DNA of 64,000 nucleotides, from the NCBI RefSeq assembly GCF_023516455.1, contig NZ_JAMGBA010000002.1, positions 334,501 through 398,500 on the forward strand, read 5' to 3'. This document shows positions 27,789-36,742 of the stretch, piece by piece; positions within the stretch are counted from its first letter, which is position 1; every line of letters begins with the position of its first letter. The notes under the pieces were generated by a model, which saw only the letters and a program-made list of their open reading frames with translations, was not told where the DNA came from and did not search any database. Origin of the DNA: Sphingomonas caseinilytica. GTDB lineage: Bacteria > Pseudomonadota > Alphaproteobacteria > Sphingomonadales > Sphingomonadaceae. The translations under genes were made by a program, and so were the position numbers.

Positions 27789-29587
27789 GCGGCCGCACGA
27801 ACCAGGGCAAAATGTAGCGCGGAAAGCGCCGCCGGCGTCACACCAGACACTCTCGACGCCTGATCTAGATCAGCGGGGCCAGCAACCTCCAGCCGCTCCC
27901 TCATCTCGTTGGAGAGACCAGGCACGACGCCGAAATTAAAATCCGCCGGGATGGACAGCCCCCTGTCCCTCGTTCGGGAAGCCAACTCATTTCGTGCGCG
28001 CTCCAGATAGGGAGCGTAAATTGCATCGTCGATGGCGCCGTTGGCCGCATCGCTCTGGGGCATTCGTGCGCGAACGGCGACTAGGGCATCATCCCGCCGC
28101 GCCCATTCGGCCAATGGACGACGTGCCACATCGCTCACTCCGACATCCGTCCCTGTTACCGCTTCCTTGAGGTGAAGCTCCGCTTCCGACTTGGCTTGAA
28201 GATAAGTTTCGACGCGCTGCTTCTGGTCCGCGCCGAGGATGCCCAGATCCAAGGCCATTGGGCCCAGACGCGACACCGCGTTGTCTGCACGCAAGTAGAG
28301 GCGATATTCCGAACGCGCAGTCAGCATACGATAGGGCTCGCTCACGCCTTGAAGGGTCAAGTCGTCGACCATCACACCGGTATAGCTGGTGCCTCGGTCG
28401 AACCGGGCCACTGCGAGGTTCAAGGCGACGGCGGCCGCGTTCAAGCCGGCAACTAGTCCCTGAGCCGCAGCCTCCTCATATCCGGTTGTGCCGTTAATTT
28501 GGCCCGCCAGGAAAAGGCCCGCAACATCGCGATGCTGCAGGGTTGGTTCCAGCCGTCGTGGATCGGCATAGGCATACTCAACCGCATATCCCGGCTGGAC
28601 AATCTCGGCCCGTTCCATGCCCTCAATGCTTCGAACCAGGTCGAGCTGAACATCGGTCGGCAGGGACGTAGAAATGCCGTTGGGATATACCAGGGTTGTG
28701 CCCAGACCTTCCGGCTCCAGGAAAATCTGATGACCGTCACGATCGCCGAAGCGATGCACCTTGTCCTCTATCGACGGGCAATAGCGCGGCCCCCGGCCCT
28801 CGATCGCACCGGCAAACAATGGCGAACGCCCTAGACCGGCTCGAATGACGTCATGACTTCGTTCATTGGTCCGAGTGATGGCGCAGCTCAGCTGGGGTTG
28901 CTGAGCTGGATTTGGCGCAAGAGCCATGGTCCAGGCCGTGCCGTCGCTTGGCTGGGCAGCTGTCCGCGACCAATCGATCGTCCGCCCATCAATCCTTGGC
29001 GGCGTTCCCGTCTTAAGCCTTGTACTTGCGAGACCAAGCTCTTTCACCTGCGCGGCCAGGCTACCGGCCGACTGACCGCCCAGCCGTCCACCAGCCCAAC
29101 GCTCCTCCCCTCGAAACATCACTGCCCCAAGGAAAGTGCCGGTAGTAAGAACTACGGCGCTCGATTGAATGGGCGTCCCACAAGCCAATGTTACACCGCG
29201 CACGGCGTTCCCAGACATAATGAGCGAAGCAACCTCGCCTTCGATCACCTCGACACCGGCTTCGGCCACTAACTTTTGCACGACGCGCCGGTAGAGGCTG
29301 CGATCAGCCTGGACGCGCGGCCCCCGAACGGCGCTTCCCTTGCTGGCATTGAGCATTCGCCGGTGAATCGCGGCGCGATCTGCCGCAATGGCCATGATCC
29401 CGCCGAGCGCATCCACTTCCCTGACCAGATGACCCTTCCCGACGCCGCCGATCGAAGGGTTGCAGCTCATCTGGCCAAGATCGTCGGCGCGAAATGTCAC
29501 CAGCGCGACGCGCGCGCCACGGCGCGCCGCAGCACATGCTGCTTCGCATCCGGCGTGTCCGCCACCGATGACCAGGACGTCAAACAT
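27785..29587 (-). CDS. mnmG: tRNA uridine 5-carboxymethylaminomethyl modification enzyme MnmG
   Basis: MnmG (GidA), with MnmE, makes the cmnm5U34 modification of some tRNA wobble bases using FAD and a methylene donor. The 600-residue protein has the FAD fold [19 protein letters not shown] at the start, [24 protein letters not shown] in the family-specific region, and [14 protein letters not shown]; its C-terminal helical domain binds MnmE. I start at the ATG at 29587; an upstream in-frame extension (MFHVERC...) includes the parS sequence and is not typical of MnmG. Its partner mnmE lies upstream in the same operon. Confidence 0.96.
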   Translation of the reverse strand: MFDVLVIGGGHAGCEAACAAARRGARVALVTFRADDLGQMSCNPSIGGVGKGHLVREVDALGGIMAIAADRAAIHRRMLNASKGSAVRGPRVQADRSLYRRVVQKLVAEAGVEVIEGEVASLIMSGNAVRGVTLACGTPIQSSAVVLTTGTFLGAVMFRGEERWAGGRLGGQSAGSLAAQVKELGLASTRLKTGTPPRIDGRTIDWSRTAAQPSDGTAWTMALAPNPAQQPQLSCAITRTNERSHDVIRAGLGRSPLFAGAIEGRGPRYCPSIEDKVHRFGDRDGHQIFLEPEGLGTTLVYPNGISTSLPTDVQLDLVRSIEGMERAEIVQPGYAVEYAYADPRRLEPTLQHRDVAGLFLAGQINGTTGYEEAAAQGLVAGLNAAAVALNLAVARFDRGTSYTGVMVDDLTLQGVSEPYRMLTARSEYRLYLRADNAVSRLGPMALDLGILGADQKQRVETYLQAKSEAELHLKEAVTGTDVGVSDVARRPLAEWARRDDALVAVRARMPQSDAANGAIDDAIYAPYLERARNELASRTRDRGLSIPADFNFGVVPGLSNEMRERLEVAGPADLDQASRVSGVTPAALSALHFALVRAAA

Positions 29588-29630
29588 TGATGCGCCCATA
29601 CATGGCGGAGCCGCGCCCTTCAACGAGCAG

Positions 29631-29646
29631 CGTTCCACGTGAAACA
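29631..29646. promoter_or_regulatory. Near-perfect parS site between mnmE and mnmG
   Basis: CGTTCCACGTGAAACA matches the parS consensus TGTTTCACGTGAAACA at 14 of 16 bases, with changes at positions 1 and 5. It sits in the 68-base gap between mnmG and mnmE. With the perfect copy at 27711 it would be a second ParB loading site. Confidence 0.8.
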
Positions 29647-29655
29647 CTTCCAGGC

Positions 29656-30936
29656 CTATTTGCCCAGGCAGAAGCGCCCGAATAATGCGTCAAGCAGGTC
29701 TTCAACCCCTGCACGCCCGGAAATTCGATCAACCGCCAAGCGGGCGTTACGAAGCTCCTCAGCAACAAGAACGGGGTCATCCAATTGTGCGCCACGCTGG
29801 AGCGCTTCTTGTGCCTCCGCGAGCAAATCATGCTGTCGACGGTCCAAGGTCAGCTCGTCCGCCTTAGGGAGGAGAGCACCTGCGCGACCGACCAAGGCTT
29901 GCATTAATTCGGTAAGCCCCGCGCCCGACACAGCGGAAACCGCCATCCCTTCGCCGGCCATACCCAGATCTGACTTTGCAGCTATCCGAATCAAATCGGG
30001 ATGTTCGATGGGATCCTCTGCTCCCAACCACAGCAATATGTCAGCCCGCTCCGCCTCTTCCTTGGCCCGGCCGACCCCGATCGCCTCAACGACATCGTGC
30101 GATTCCCGAAGTCCCGCCGTGTCGACGAGCACGAACGGGATTCCGTCGATTGCGATCGGGACTTCGATGACGTCCCGCGTGGTTCCCGCGATGTGCGTGA
30201 CGATCGCCTTCTCGCTTTGGGCCAAGGCATTGACAAGGCTAGACTTTCCAGCGTTCGGTGGGCCCGCCACCACGACCCTGATTCCGTCGCGGAGGGGTTC
30301 AACACGGGGAGCATCGACGAGCTCGGTCAGATCTGCCGCAAGCCGTTCGATCGGATGCTTCAGGTCTGGCGCCGAACCTCCGTCATCTTCGTCGGAATAG
30401 TCGATTGCGACTTCCGCCTGGGCCGAGAGCGCCAGCAATTGATCGCGCCATCCGTCCAGCCGCTTGCGAAGTGCGCCGCCTGCCCTAGCGATGGCAGAAC
30501 GCCGCTGAAGCTCCGTTTCCGCCATCAGCAGTTCGGAAAGCCCCTCGGCCTCTGTCAGGTCGATCCGCCCATTGGCCAAGGCGCGCCGGGTGAACTCGCC
30601 CGGCTCCGCAACCCGGAGCCCGGGACAGGAAAGAAGCGCGCCGGTCAGCGCATCGACCGTAGCTCGACCTCCATGACATTGATATTCAACGATATTCTCT
30701 CCGGTTGCGCTGTCAGGAGCATCAAACCGGAGGAGCAATGCCTCGTCGATCAAGGACCCGTCGCGAGGATCGATGAGCCGCCGGAGAGATGCCTGCCGCT
30801 GGTCTGGAAGTTTCCCAGCCAGTCGCGCTGCTGCTTCAAGCGCGGCAGGTCCACTGGTTCGAACGACGGCGATGGCGGCAGGCGGGCGTCCGCTGGACAG
30901 CGCGACGATCGTATCGCCGCTCGCCCTGCTCATCAT
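29656..30936 (-). CDS. mnmE: tRNA modification GTPase MnmE
   Basis: MnmE (TrmE) is the GTPase partner of MnmG. The 426-residue protein has an N-terminal folate-binding domain ([33 protein letters not shown]), a helical domain, an inserted G domain with [20 protein letters not shown] (G1), [10 protein letters not shown] (G2) and DTAGLRES (G3), and it ends in the essential C-terminal motif FCLGK. It overlaps the terC-like gene at 30933 by ATGA, which means it is transcribed in the same run as the rho-terC genes. Confidence 0.97.
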   Translation of the reverse strand: MMSRASGDTIVALSSGRPPAAIAVVRTSGPAALEAAARLAGKLPDQRQASLRRLIDPRDGSLIDEALLLRFDAPDSATGENIVEYQCHGGRATVDALTGALLSCPGLRVAEPGEFTRRALANGRIDLTEAEGLSELLMAETELQRRSAIARAGGALRKRLDGWRDQLLALSAQAEVAIDYSDEDDGGSAPDLKHPIERLAADLTELVDAPRVEPLRDGIRVVVAGPPNAGKSSLVNALAQSEKAIVTHIAGTTRDVIEVPIAIDGIPFVLVDTAGLRESHDVVEAIGVGRAKEEAERADILLWLGAEDPIEHPDLIRIAAKSDLGMAGEGMAVSAVSGAGLTELMQALVGRAGALLPKADELTLDRRQHDLLAEAQEALQRGAQLDDPVLVAEELRNARLAVDRISGRAGVEDLLDALFGRFCLGK

Positions 30937-31715
30937 CCCCCGAACAGCCGGCCGAGACCCACGTGGGGGTCGACCCAGCCTTCATAGAGCATCTTGACCG
31001 AAACATAGACGATCACCGCGAGGCCCAGATAAGCGATCCAACGGAAGCGCTCGATATATTTGGCGATGATGTTGGCAGCGACACCCATCAGCGCGACGGC
31101 GAAGATCAATCCAACGATCAGGATGCCGGGATGCTCGCGGGCCGCGCCGGCGACGGCGAGGACGTTATCGAGGCTCATGCTGACGTCGGCGATGGCAACC
31201 GCCCAGGCCGCCCGTGTGAAGCTCTTGGCGGGCTTCAGGCCCGAATGCTCGTCACCATAAACTTCAGGGGATCCATGGCTCTCGCCGGCATGGCGCAGGT
31301 CGCGCCACATGCGCCAGGAAACCCAGAGAAGGAGCAGGCCGCCGACCAGGATAAGGCCGATGATCTGCATCAGTTGCGTGACGATGAGGGCGAACAGGAT
31401 GCGCAGCACCAGAGCAGCCATCACGCCGATGAAGATGACCTTCTTGCGCTGCTCAGCCGGAAGGCCGGCGGCCAGCGCGCCAACGACGATCGCATTGTCG
31501 CCGGCAAGAACGAGGTCGATCATCAGCACCTGGATGAAGGCGGCAAATGCCGACGGCTCGGTGATGTTCGAGAAATCCTTGACGATCGAGGCCCAGATGT
31601 CGGCTGGCGTGCCGAACCCGGCCGCCACGGCTGCAAGGCTGACGAGCAAAAGATTGATCACTTCAAACCCCTGTTCCTGCGGAACCATCTCGGCAGACGC
31701 AAAGCTCATCGACAT
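30933..31715 (-). CDS. TerC-family integral membrane protein (copy 2)
   Basis: This 260-residue membrane protein of the TerC family has about seven helices. The signature acidic motifs are IDLVLAGDNAIVVGALAAGLP (helix 2 region) and VAIADVSMSLDNVLAVAGAARE (second motif), with asparagine and aspartate thought to coordinate metal; several TerC relatives export manganese. It is a paralogue of the neighbouring gene at 31722-32387, with 6 bases between them, and overlaps mnmE. It has an extra N-terminal segment of about 35 residues. Ion specificity is unknown. Confidence 0.88.
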   Translation of the reverse strand: MSMSFASAEMVPQEQGFEVINLLLVSLAAVAAGFGTPADIWASIVKDFSNITEPSAFAAFIQVLMIDLVLAGDNAIVVGALAAGLPAEQRKKVIFIGVMAALVLRILFALIVTQLMQIIGLILVGGLLLLWVSWRMWRDLRHAGESHGSPEVYGDEHSGLKPAKSFTRAAWAVAIADVSMSLDNVLAVAGAAREHPGILIVGLIFAVALMGVAANIIAKYIERFRWIAYLGLAVIVYVSVKMLYEGWVDPHVGLGRLFGG

Positions 31716-31721
31716 CCCGGA

Positions 31722-32387
31722 TTACCCAAGCTGGAGTGCGGTTCGAAGGCCTAGCACATGATCGCCGCCAACCCATCCCTCGTAGATCATGTTGAGGGAA
31801 ACGTAGAGGATGACCGCAAGGCCGATGTAATTGATCCAATGGTGCCGCTGGATCAGGCGAGCCACATAATTCGCGGCAAAACCCATGAACAGGACGGAGA
31901 AGGTTAGGCCGATGACCAGCAGTGCCGGATTTTCGCGCGCGATCGAGGCAACCAGCAGGACATTGTCCAGGCTCATGCTGAGATCGGCGATCGCAATCTG
32001 GATCGCGGCCTGAAGGAAGGTCTTGGTTGGGGGCGGTCCCTCGACGCTCTCCGTCTCCGGATCGTCGGCCACCACCACCTTGGCCGGATGAAGCTCCTGC
32101 CACATGTTGTATGCAACCCAAAGCAGCAGGAGGCCGCCGGCGAAAACCAGGCCGGTGATCTGCAGCAGCTTGGTCGCAAGCACCGCGAAGGTGATGAGGA
32201 AGGCCAGCGCCATGCCGACGCCAAGCATCAACACACGGCGGCGGTCGCGCTCCGGAAGGCCAGACGCCAGCGATCCCATGATGACGACATTGTCCCCAGC
32301 CATGGTCAGGTCGCCGACGATGATCTGCCCGAGCTTTGCCAGCCCCGTGGTCGTGAAGACAGCTGAGAAGTTGAGGCTGGCGAGCAC
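31722..32387 (-). CDS. TerC-family integral membrane protein (copy 1)
   Basis: This 221-residue protein is the shorter TerC paralogue. It repeats the family motifs VGDLTMAGDNVVIMGSLASG and IAIADLSMSLDNVLLVASIARE, with six or seven hydrophobic helices between (ALAFLITFAVLATKLL, LVFAGGLLLLWVAY). The two copies share the same layout and the ending LAVILYVSLNMIYEGW against LAVIVYVSVKMLYEGW, so they come from a gene duplication. The start is GTG at 32387, 24 bases downstream of the rho stop. Confidence 0.87.
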   Translation of the reverse strand: MLASLNFSAVFTTTGLAKLGQIIVGDLTMAGDNVVIMGSLASGLPERDRRRVLMLGVGMALAFLITFAVLATKLLQITGLVFAGGLLLLWVAYNMWQELHPAKVVVADDPETESVEGPPPTKTFLQAAIQIAIADLSMSLDNVLLVASIARENPALLVIGLTFSVLFMGFAANYVARLIQRHHWINYIGLAVILYVSLNMIYEGWVGGDHVLGLRTALQLG

Positions 32388-32411
32388 GGGGGGCTGAACG
32401 TCTGTCGGCGA

Positions 32412-33668
32412 CTACTGGTTCATCGAAGCGAAGAAATCCTCGTTCGACTTGGCGTCCTTCATCTTGTCTAGCAGGAACTGCATCGCATCGACGGTACCCA
32501 TCTGCATCAAGATGCGGCGAAGCACCCACATCTTCGACAGGACGGCCTGGTCGACCAGCAGCTCTTCCTTGCGCGTACCGGACTTGCCGACGTCGAGCGA
32601 CGGGAAGATGCGCTTGTCGGAGACCTTGCGGTCGAGGACGATTTCGCTGTTGCCGGTACCCTTGAACTCTTCGAAAATGACTTCGTCCATCTTCGAACCG
32701 GTGTCGATCAGAGCGGTGGCGATGATGGAAAGCGAGCCGCCTTCCTCGATGTTGCGCGCTGCACCGAAGAAGCGCTTCGGCCGCTGAAGCGCGTTGGCGT
32801 CGACGCCGCCGGTCAGCACCTTGCCCGACGAAGGAACGACCGTGTTGTAGGCGCGGCCCAGGCGGGTGATGGAGTCGAGGAGGATGACGACATCCTTCTT
32901 GTGCTCAACCAGGCGCTTGGCCTTTTCGATCACCATTTCGGCGACCTGGACGTGACGCGAGGCCGGCTCGTCAAAGGTCGAGCTGATCACTTCGCCGTTC
33001 ACGCTGCGCTGCATGTCGGTGACTTCTTCCGGCCGCTCGTCGATCAGAAGGACGATCAGGAAAACTTCCGGATTATTGTCGGTGATCGCGCGGGCGATGT
33101 TCTGCAGCAGCACGGTCTTGCCGGTCCGCGGCGGAGCAACGATCAGTGCGCGCTGGCCCTTGCCGAGCGGCGAGACGATGTCGATCACGCGGGCGCTCTT
33201 GTCCTTGATGGTCGGATCGAGCGTGTCGAGCTTCAGCTTCTCGTCGGGATAGAGCGGTGTGAGGTTGTCGAAGTTGACCCGGTGACGCACGGCGTCCGGA
33301 TCGTCGTAGTTGATCTGGTTGACCTTGGTCAGCGCGAAATAACGTTCGCCATCCTTGGGGGCCCGGATCTCGCCTTCGACCGTATCGCCCGTACGAAGAC
33401 CGAAGCGGCGGACGACGTTGGGCGCGACGTAAATATCGTCGGGGCCGGCGAGGTAATTGGCCTCGGGCGAACGGAGGAAGCCGAAACCGTCGTTCAGCAC
33501 TTCGATCGTGCCTTGTCCGTTGATTTCGGCGCCGCTTTCCGCGCGCACCTTGAGGATGGAGAACATCAGGTCCTGCTTGCGCATCGTCGATGCGCCTTCG
33601 ATCCCCATCTCCTCAGCCTGTGCGACGAGGTCGGCGGGGGTTTTTTTCTTCAGGTCCTTGAGATGCAT
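32412..33668 (-). CDS. rho: Transcription termination factor Rho
   Basis: Rho is the hexameric RNA-dependent ATPase that ends transcription. The 418-residue protein has the N-terminal helix bundle ([20 protein letters not shown]), the RNA-binding OB fold with the RNP-like [13 protein letters not shown], the Walker A APPRTGKT (with LIVAP before it), Walker [16 protein letters not shown], and the Q-/R-loop region ([21 protein letters not shown]) shared with all Rho proteins. The length is typical. A 128-base leader (33669-33796) separates it from the upstream gene; Rho usually autoregulates from such leaders. Confidence 0.98.
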   Translation of the reverse strand: MHLKDLKKKTPADLVAQAEEMGIEGASTMRKQDLMFSILKVRAESGAEINGQGTIEVLNDGFGFLRSPEANYLAGPDDIYVAPNVVRRFGLRTGDTVEGEIRAPKDGERYFALTKVNQINYDDPDAVRHRVNFDNLTPLYPDEKLKLDTLDPTIKDKSARVIDIVSPLGKGQRALIVAPPRTGKTVLLQNIARAITDNNPEVFLIVLLIDERPEEVTDMQRSVNGEVISSTFDEPASRHVQVAEMVIEKAKRLVEHKKDVVILLDSITRLGRAYNTVVPSSGKVLTGGVDANALQRPKRFFGAARNIEEGGSLSIIATALIDTGSKMDEVIFEEFKGTGNSEIVLDRKVSDKRIFPSLDVGKSGTRKEELLVDQAVLSKMWVLRRILMQMGTVDAMQFLLDKMKDAKSNEDFFASMNQ

Positions 33669-33796
33669 TTAGAGTGTCTTTCGAACGAAAATCAGATTGG
33701 AATGTCTACGCCCGCGGCAGGACGCCGCGAAAGGGATGGGACCGCACCGGCATGAGCTAGGAGAGTCGGGCGATGCAGCCGTCTTGGCTGACGGCG
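33669..33796 (-). promoter_or_regulatory. Leader region of rho
   Basis: The 128 bases before the rho start hold no gene. They contain a G/C-rich CGCCCGCGGCAGGACGCCG block and AT-rich bases close to the start (ACGAAAATCAGATTGG on the plus strand). A promoter is expected here because the upstream gene ends at 33797 in the same direction, but I cannot point to convincing -35/-10 boxes. Confidence 0.3.
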
Positions 33797-34342
33797 TTAA
33801 GATTGGCCCTTGTCCAAGTCAATATGGGGAGGAACCAGGATGCGGACAAGAAGCGCCACCAGCAAGGCGGGCGCAATCAGCCAAATCAGCTCGGAGAGCA
33901 GGACCAGCGGCAGCTTGCCGTTCTCGAACCCGCGCAGGAGAATCGGCGAGACCTCGATCGGCCGGAATGGCGCGAACAATCGCTCGTCCGATATCGGCCA
34001 CCAGAGGGCGATGCCCTTGCCGCCGTCGGTCAACATGTCGGTCAGGCCATGCGAAAGAGCCGACAGGAACAGGCACGGCAGGCTGACTTGCCAGCGGTAA
34101 CGGCCCGCCAACAAGGCGCCGCCGAAGATTGCAATCAGGGCTGCCGCGGCAATCGAATGGCTGATTCCGCGATGACCAAGCAGAGATTCAGAAGAAATGC
34201 CGAACGCCCGGCCCGCAACGTCCAGGTCGGGAATGACCGCCGCGACGGCGCAGGCGATCACCAGCCCGCGTGAACTACGTCCCCTACCGACCGCCATCGC
34301 TGCAATCACCGGCAGTGCGGCATGGGTCAGGACGGTCGGCAC
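33797..34342 (-). CDS. DUF457 (YdjM-like) membrane-bound metal-dependent hydrolase
   Basis: The 181-residue membrane protein belongs to the DUF457/YdjM family of presumed metal-dependent hydrolases. MPTVLTHAALPVIAAM opens with the conserved His, IPDLDVAGRAFG and LGHRGISHSIAAAALIAI carry the family's Asp/His motifs, and LSALSHGLTDMLTDGGKG has another. Four to five helices are visible. The start is GTG at 34342, just 4 bases after the hemJ stop, so it is coupled to hemJ-hemE. E. coli YdjM is SOS-regulated; I see no LexA box here. Confidence 0.85.
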   Translation of the reverse strand: MPTVLTHAALPVIAAMAVGRGRSSRGLVIACAVAAVIPDLDVAGRAFGISSESLLGHRGISHSIAAAALIAIFGGALLAGRYRWQVSLPCLFLSALSHGLTDMLTDGGKGIALWWPISDERLFAPFRPIEVSPILLRGFENGKLPLVLLSELIWLIAPALLVALLVRILVPPHIDLDKGQS

Positions 34343-34346
34343 TTTG

Positions 34347-34808
34347 CTAGAAGGGCTTAACGATCACGAAGACGACGATGAAGGCGGTGAGGATGCCCGG
34401 CAATTCGTTCATCAGCCGCAGCTTCTTGTCCTCGAGCTCGCGATGCCCGCCGGCCAGTTTCTTGCCATATGCGCCGATCCAGCCCTGATAACCGGTCAGG
34501 ATGACGACGAGCAGCAGTTTGGCCGTGAACCACAGCTGGCCAAAGACATTGAGATGTACCGCCAGCATCAAGCCGAGCACCCAGACGATCAGCATCGCCG
34601 GAGTCAGGATGATGGTCCGTGCCTTGTCCTCCCGCTCGATCCAGGCGCGGTCCTCGGCGGATCCGGGCGTCGTCGCCTGGTGGTGGATATAATAGCGCGG
34701 AACGATAAACAGTCCGGCGATCCAGAAGATGACGAAAGTGACGTGAGCCGCCTTCACCCACAGGTAGGCCGCGCCCAGAAATCCCTGATACTCTGACAGG
34801 AACGACAT
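34347..34808 (-). CDS. hemJ: HemJ-type protoporphyrinogen IX oxidase
   Basis: HemJ oxidises protoporphyrinogen IX to protoporphyrin in bacteria lacking HemG/HemY. The 153-residue protein has four membrane helices. The first block, WVKAAHVTFVIFWIAGLFIVP, contains the essential His of the family, and the PRYYIHHQ segment another; the loop EREDKARTIILTPAMLIVW and KLRLMNELPGILTAFIVVF complete the pattern. It overlaps the hemE stop (TGATG), and pairing with hemE supports the haem role. The CopD-family name for this fold is the only alternative. Confidence 0.88.
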   Translation of the reverse strand: MSFLSEYQGFLGAAYLWVKAAHVTFVIFWIAGLFIVPRYYIHHQATTPGSAEDRAWIEREDKARTIILTPAMLIVWVLGLMLAVHLNVFGQLWFTAKLLLVVILTGYQGWIGAYGKKLAGGHRELEDKKLRLMNELPGILTAFIVVFVIVKPF

Positions 34809-35857
34809 CAATCCCCCTGGCGCTTCACCAGCGCAACCAGCTGTTCGACATTGGCGATTGGGGTGGTCTGCTGGATCCCATGGCCCAGGTTGAAGATGTG
34901 GGGCCGGTCGGCAAATGCGTCAAGGATTCGACGCGTCGCCGAGTTTAGTGCCTCGCCACCCGCGATCAACGCCAGTGGATCGAGATTGCCCTGCACAGGC
35001 AGGCCAGCCGGAAGTTCCCTCGCCGCCCAGGCGGGATCGACCGTCTCATCGATTCCGACCGCATCCACGCCAGTTTCATCGGCATAGGCGCGAAGTTTAC
35101 CGCCGGCGCCCTTTGGAAAGCCGATGATCGGCGTTTCCGGATGGCGGCGCCTCAGTTCGCTGACGATCCAGGCCGTGCGGCGGATGACCAGATTCTCGAA
35201 CTGCGCCGGTGACAGGCTTCCGGACCAGCTGTCGAACAGCTGGACAGCGTCGACGCCGGCTTCGATCTGGCCCGACAGATAGTCGACCGTGATCCGCGAC
35301 ACGATGTCGAGAATGGAATCCATCTTGGCGGGATCGAGATAGGCAAGCTGGCGGGCCTCGGCCTGTTCGCGGCTGCCCTGCCCGGCAATCATGTAGGTGG
35401 CGACCGTCCATGGCGACCCGGCAAAGCCCAGGAAAGTCGTCTGGGGCGACAACTCAGCCTTAACCCGCCTCACCGTTTCATAAATGGGATCGAGGCGCTC
35501 CAGGGCCGGTTCAAGGTCGTCCAGGCGTGCATCGCATAGCGGTGGAGCAAGCCTTGGACCTTCACCCACGACGAAGGTCAGATCCATGCCCATCGCGTGC
35601 GGGACGACGAGAATGTCGGAAAAGAGGATGGCGCCATCGAACGGAAACCGCCGGAGCGGTTGCAGCGTGATCTCCGCCGCGGTCTCCGGATCATAGGCCA
35701 TGTCGAGGAATCCGCCCTTCTTCGCCCGGAGTTCGCGATACTCGGGCAAATAGCGGCCGGCCTGACGCATCAGCCACATGGGCGGGGGATCGCGACGCTC
35801 ACCGCGAAGCACGGCTAGCAAAGGCTTGTCGACGGATACGGGAACGGGCGAGGCCAC
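34808..35857 (-). CDS. hemE: Uroporphyrinogen decarboxylase
   Basis: HemE removes four carboxylates from uroporphyrinogen III to give coproporphyrinogen III. The 349-residue TIM-barrel protein opens with LLAVLRGERRDPPPMWLMRQAGRYLPEYRE, holding the substrate-binding Arg pair, then PFDGAILFSDILVVPHAMGMDLTF with the catalytic Asp, and ends NLGHGIQQTTPIANV with the conserved His. The start is GTG at 35857 with AAGGGAGAATAGAGG upstream. It faces oriC; the presence of hemE next to the replication origin is a known alphaproteobacterial arrangement, best described in Caulobacter. Confidence 0.97.
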   Translation of the reverse strand: MASPVPVSVDKPLLAVLRGERRDPPPMWLMRQAGRYLPEYRELRAKKGGFLDMAYDPETAAEITLQPLRRFPFDGAILFSDILVVPHAMGMDLTFVVGEGPRLAPPLCDARLDDLEPALERLDPIYETVRRVKAELSPQTTFLGFAGSPWTVATYMIAGQGSREQAEARQLAYLDPAKMDSILDIVSRITVDYLSGQIEAGVDAVQLFDSWSGSLSPAQFENLVIRRTAWIVSELRRRHPETPIIGFPKGAGGKLRAYADETGVDAVGIDETVDPAWAARELPAGLPVQGNLDPLALIAGGEALNSATRRILDAFADRPHIFNLGHGIQQTTPIANVEQLVALVKRQGD

Positions 35858-36019
35858 CCTCTATTCTCCCTTATATATAAGATAAGTAGATTGATGATGA
35901 TGATGGGGCGTTGGCAGCGGGATTTAAGGGAGCCTCCCAGCTTTGCCAACAGGTCGCGATTCGGCGCGAATCGTGGGCTTTTGGCGAGTCGCCCCCAGTC
36001 ACTCCCATGATTCACAGTC

Positions 36020-36028
36020 TGTGGATGA
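36020..36028 (-). promoter_or_regulatory. DnaA box (one mismatch)
   Basis: On the minus strand the sequence is TCATCCACA, one base from TTATCCACA. A weaker copy, CCATCCACA, is at 36040-36048 (two mismatches). Both lie among the GANTC sites. Confidence 0.65.
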
Positions 36029-36131
36029 TGATTTTCCCCTGTGGATGGAGTCCTGAATCCGCCGACAGGGCAAAATGGCGAATCCCGGCCATTGGGTCAT
36101 CCCCGACTTCGCGCTAGGAGATCAGGGAGAC

Positions 36132-36140
36132 TTTTCCACA
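36132..36140 (+). promoter_or_regulatory. DnaA box (one mismatch)
   Basis: TTTTCCACA on the plus strand differs from TTATCCACA at one base. It stands 21 bases before the maf start codon, so it closes the origin region on the right. Confidence 0.65.
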
Positions 36141-36160
36141 GACTTCTCCACCGGAGCGCT

Positions 36161-36742
36161 ATGTCGTTGATATTGGCCAGCAACAGCCAAATTCGAAGGG
36201 CGATGCTTGAGCAGGCGGGTCTCGAGTTCGAGGTCCGCTCGCCTGAATTTGATGAGGAGGAGGTTAAGCGTGCCTTCGAAGGCGACAGCGAAATCCTTGC
36301 CCGGACATTGGCGGCGGGCAAGGCCGCGTCGCTCGCGGCGAATTCCGGCGATTGGGTCATCGGAAGCGACAGCACGGTGACGGTTGACGGCGTTCGCTAT
36401 TCCAAACCAGGCGATCGGGATGAGGCCGCTACCCATCTTCGTTCCTTTTCAGGGCGCACAATGCTGCTTTCCAGCGCCGTTGCACTGGCCAGGAAGGGCA
36501 ATGTGGAATGGGTTCATACCGAAACGGCGAAGCTGCACTGGCGATCGCTGAGCGAGCAGTTCATCAATGCCTATCTGGACCAGGAATGGCCGGAGGTCAG
36601 CTATTGCGTGGGCGTATTCCGGATGGAGGGACGCGGTGTGACTTTGTTCGATCGTGTCGAGGGTAGCCACTTCACAATCCTTGGAATGCCGCTCCTTCCA
36701 CTTCTTGGAGCCCTGCGCGATCGCGGGCAGATGCCGTCATGA
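36161..36742 (+). CDS. maf: Maf-family nucleotide pyrophosphatase
   Basis: Maf proteins hydrolyse non-canonical nucleoside triphosphates and can slow septum formation. The 193-residue protein has the conserved opening LILASNSQIRRAMLEQAGLEFEVRSPEFDEE, DWVIGSDSTVTVDG (the catalytic aspartate block) and YCVGVFRMEG. I chose the ATG at 36161, with CCGGAG upstream, because the reading frame before it lies in the origin region. It starts the rightward origin-proximal operon maf-aroE-coaE-dnaQ, with 4-base overlaps. Caulobacter and Rickettsia also have hemE next to an oriC-bordering gene. Confidence 0.92.
   Translation: MSLILASNSQIRRAMLEQAGLEFEVRSPEFDEEEVKRAFEGDSEILARTLAAGKAASLAANSGDWVIGSDSTVTVDGVRYSKPGDRDEAATHLRSFSGRTMLLSSAVALARKGNVEWVHTETAKLHWRSLSEQFINAYLDQEWPEVSYCVGVFRMEGRGVTLFDRVEGSHFTILGMPLLPLLGALRDRGQMPS

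Larger units (their letters stand above)
35858..36160. other. oriC: Probable chromosomal replication origin (oriC)
   Basis: This 303-base gene-free interval lies between hemE, reading left, and maf, reading right. It contains an AT-rich palindrome CTTATATATAAG (35870-35881) followed by ATAAGTAGATTGATGATG, which would suit a duplex-unwinding element; seven GANTC sites at 35958, 35968, 35986, 36009, 36048, 36055 and 36080; and DnaA-box-like sites at 36020, 36040 and 36132. All genes from 25487 to 35857 point away on one side and from 36161 to 42225 on the other. The hemE-adjacent origin is established for Caulobacter. Function has not been tested here. Confidence 0.85.
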
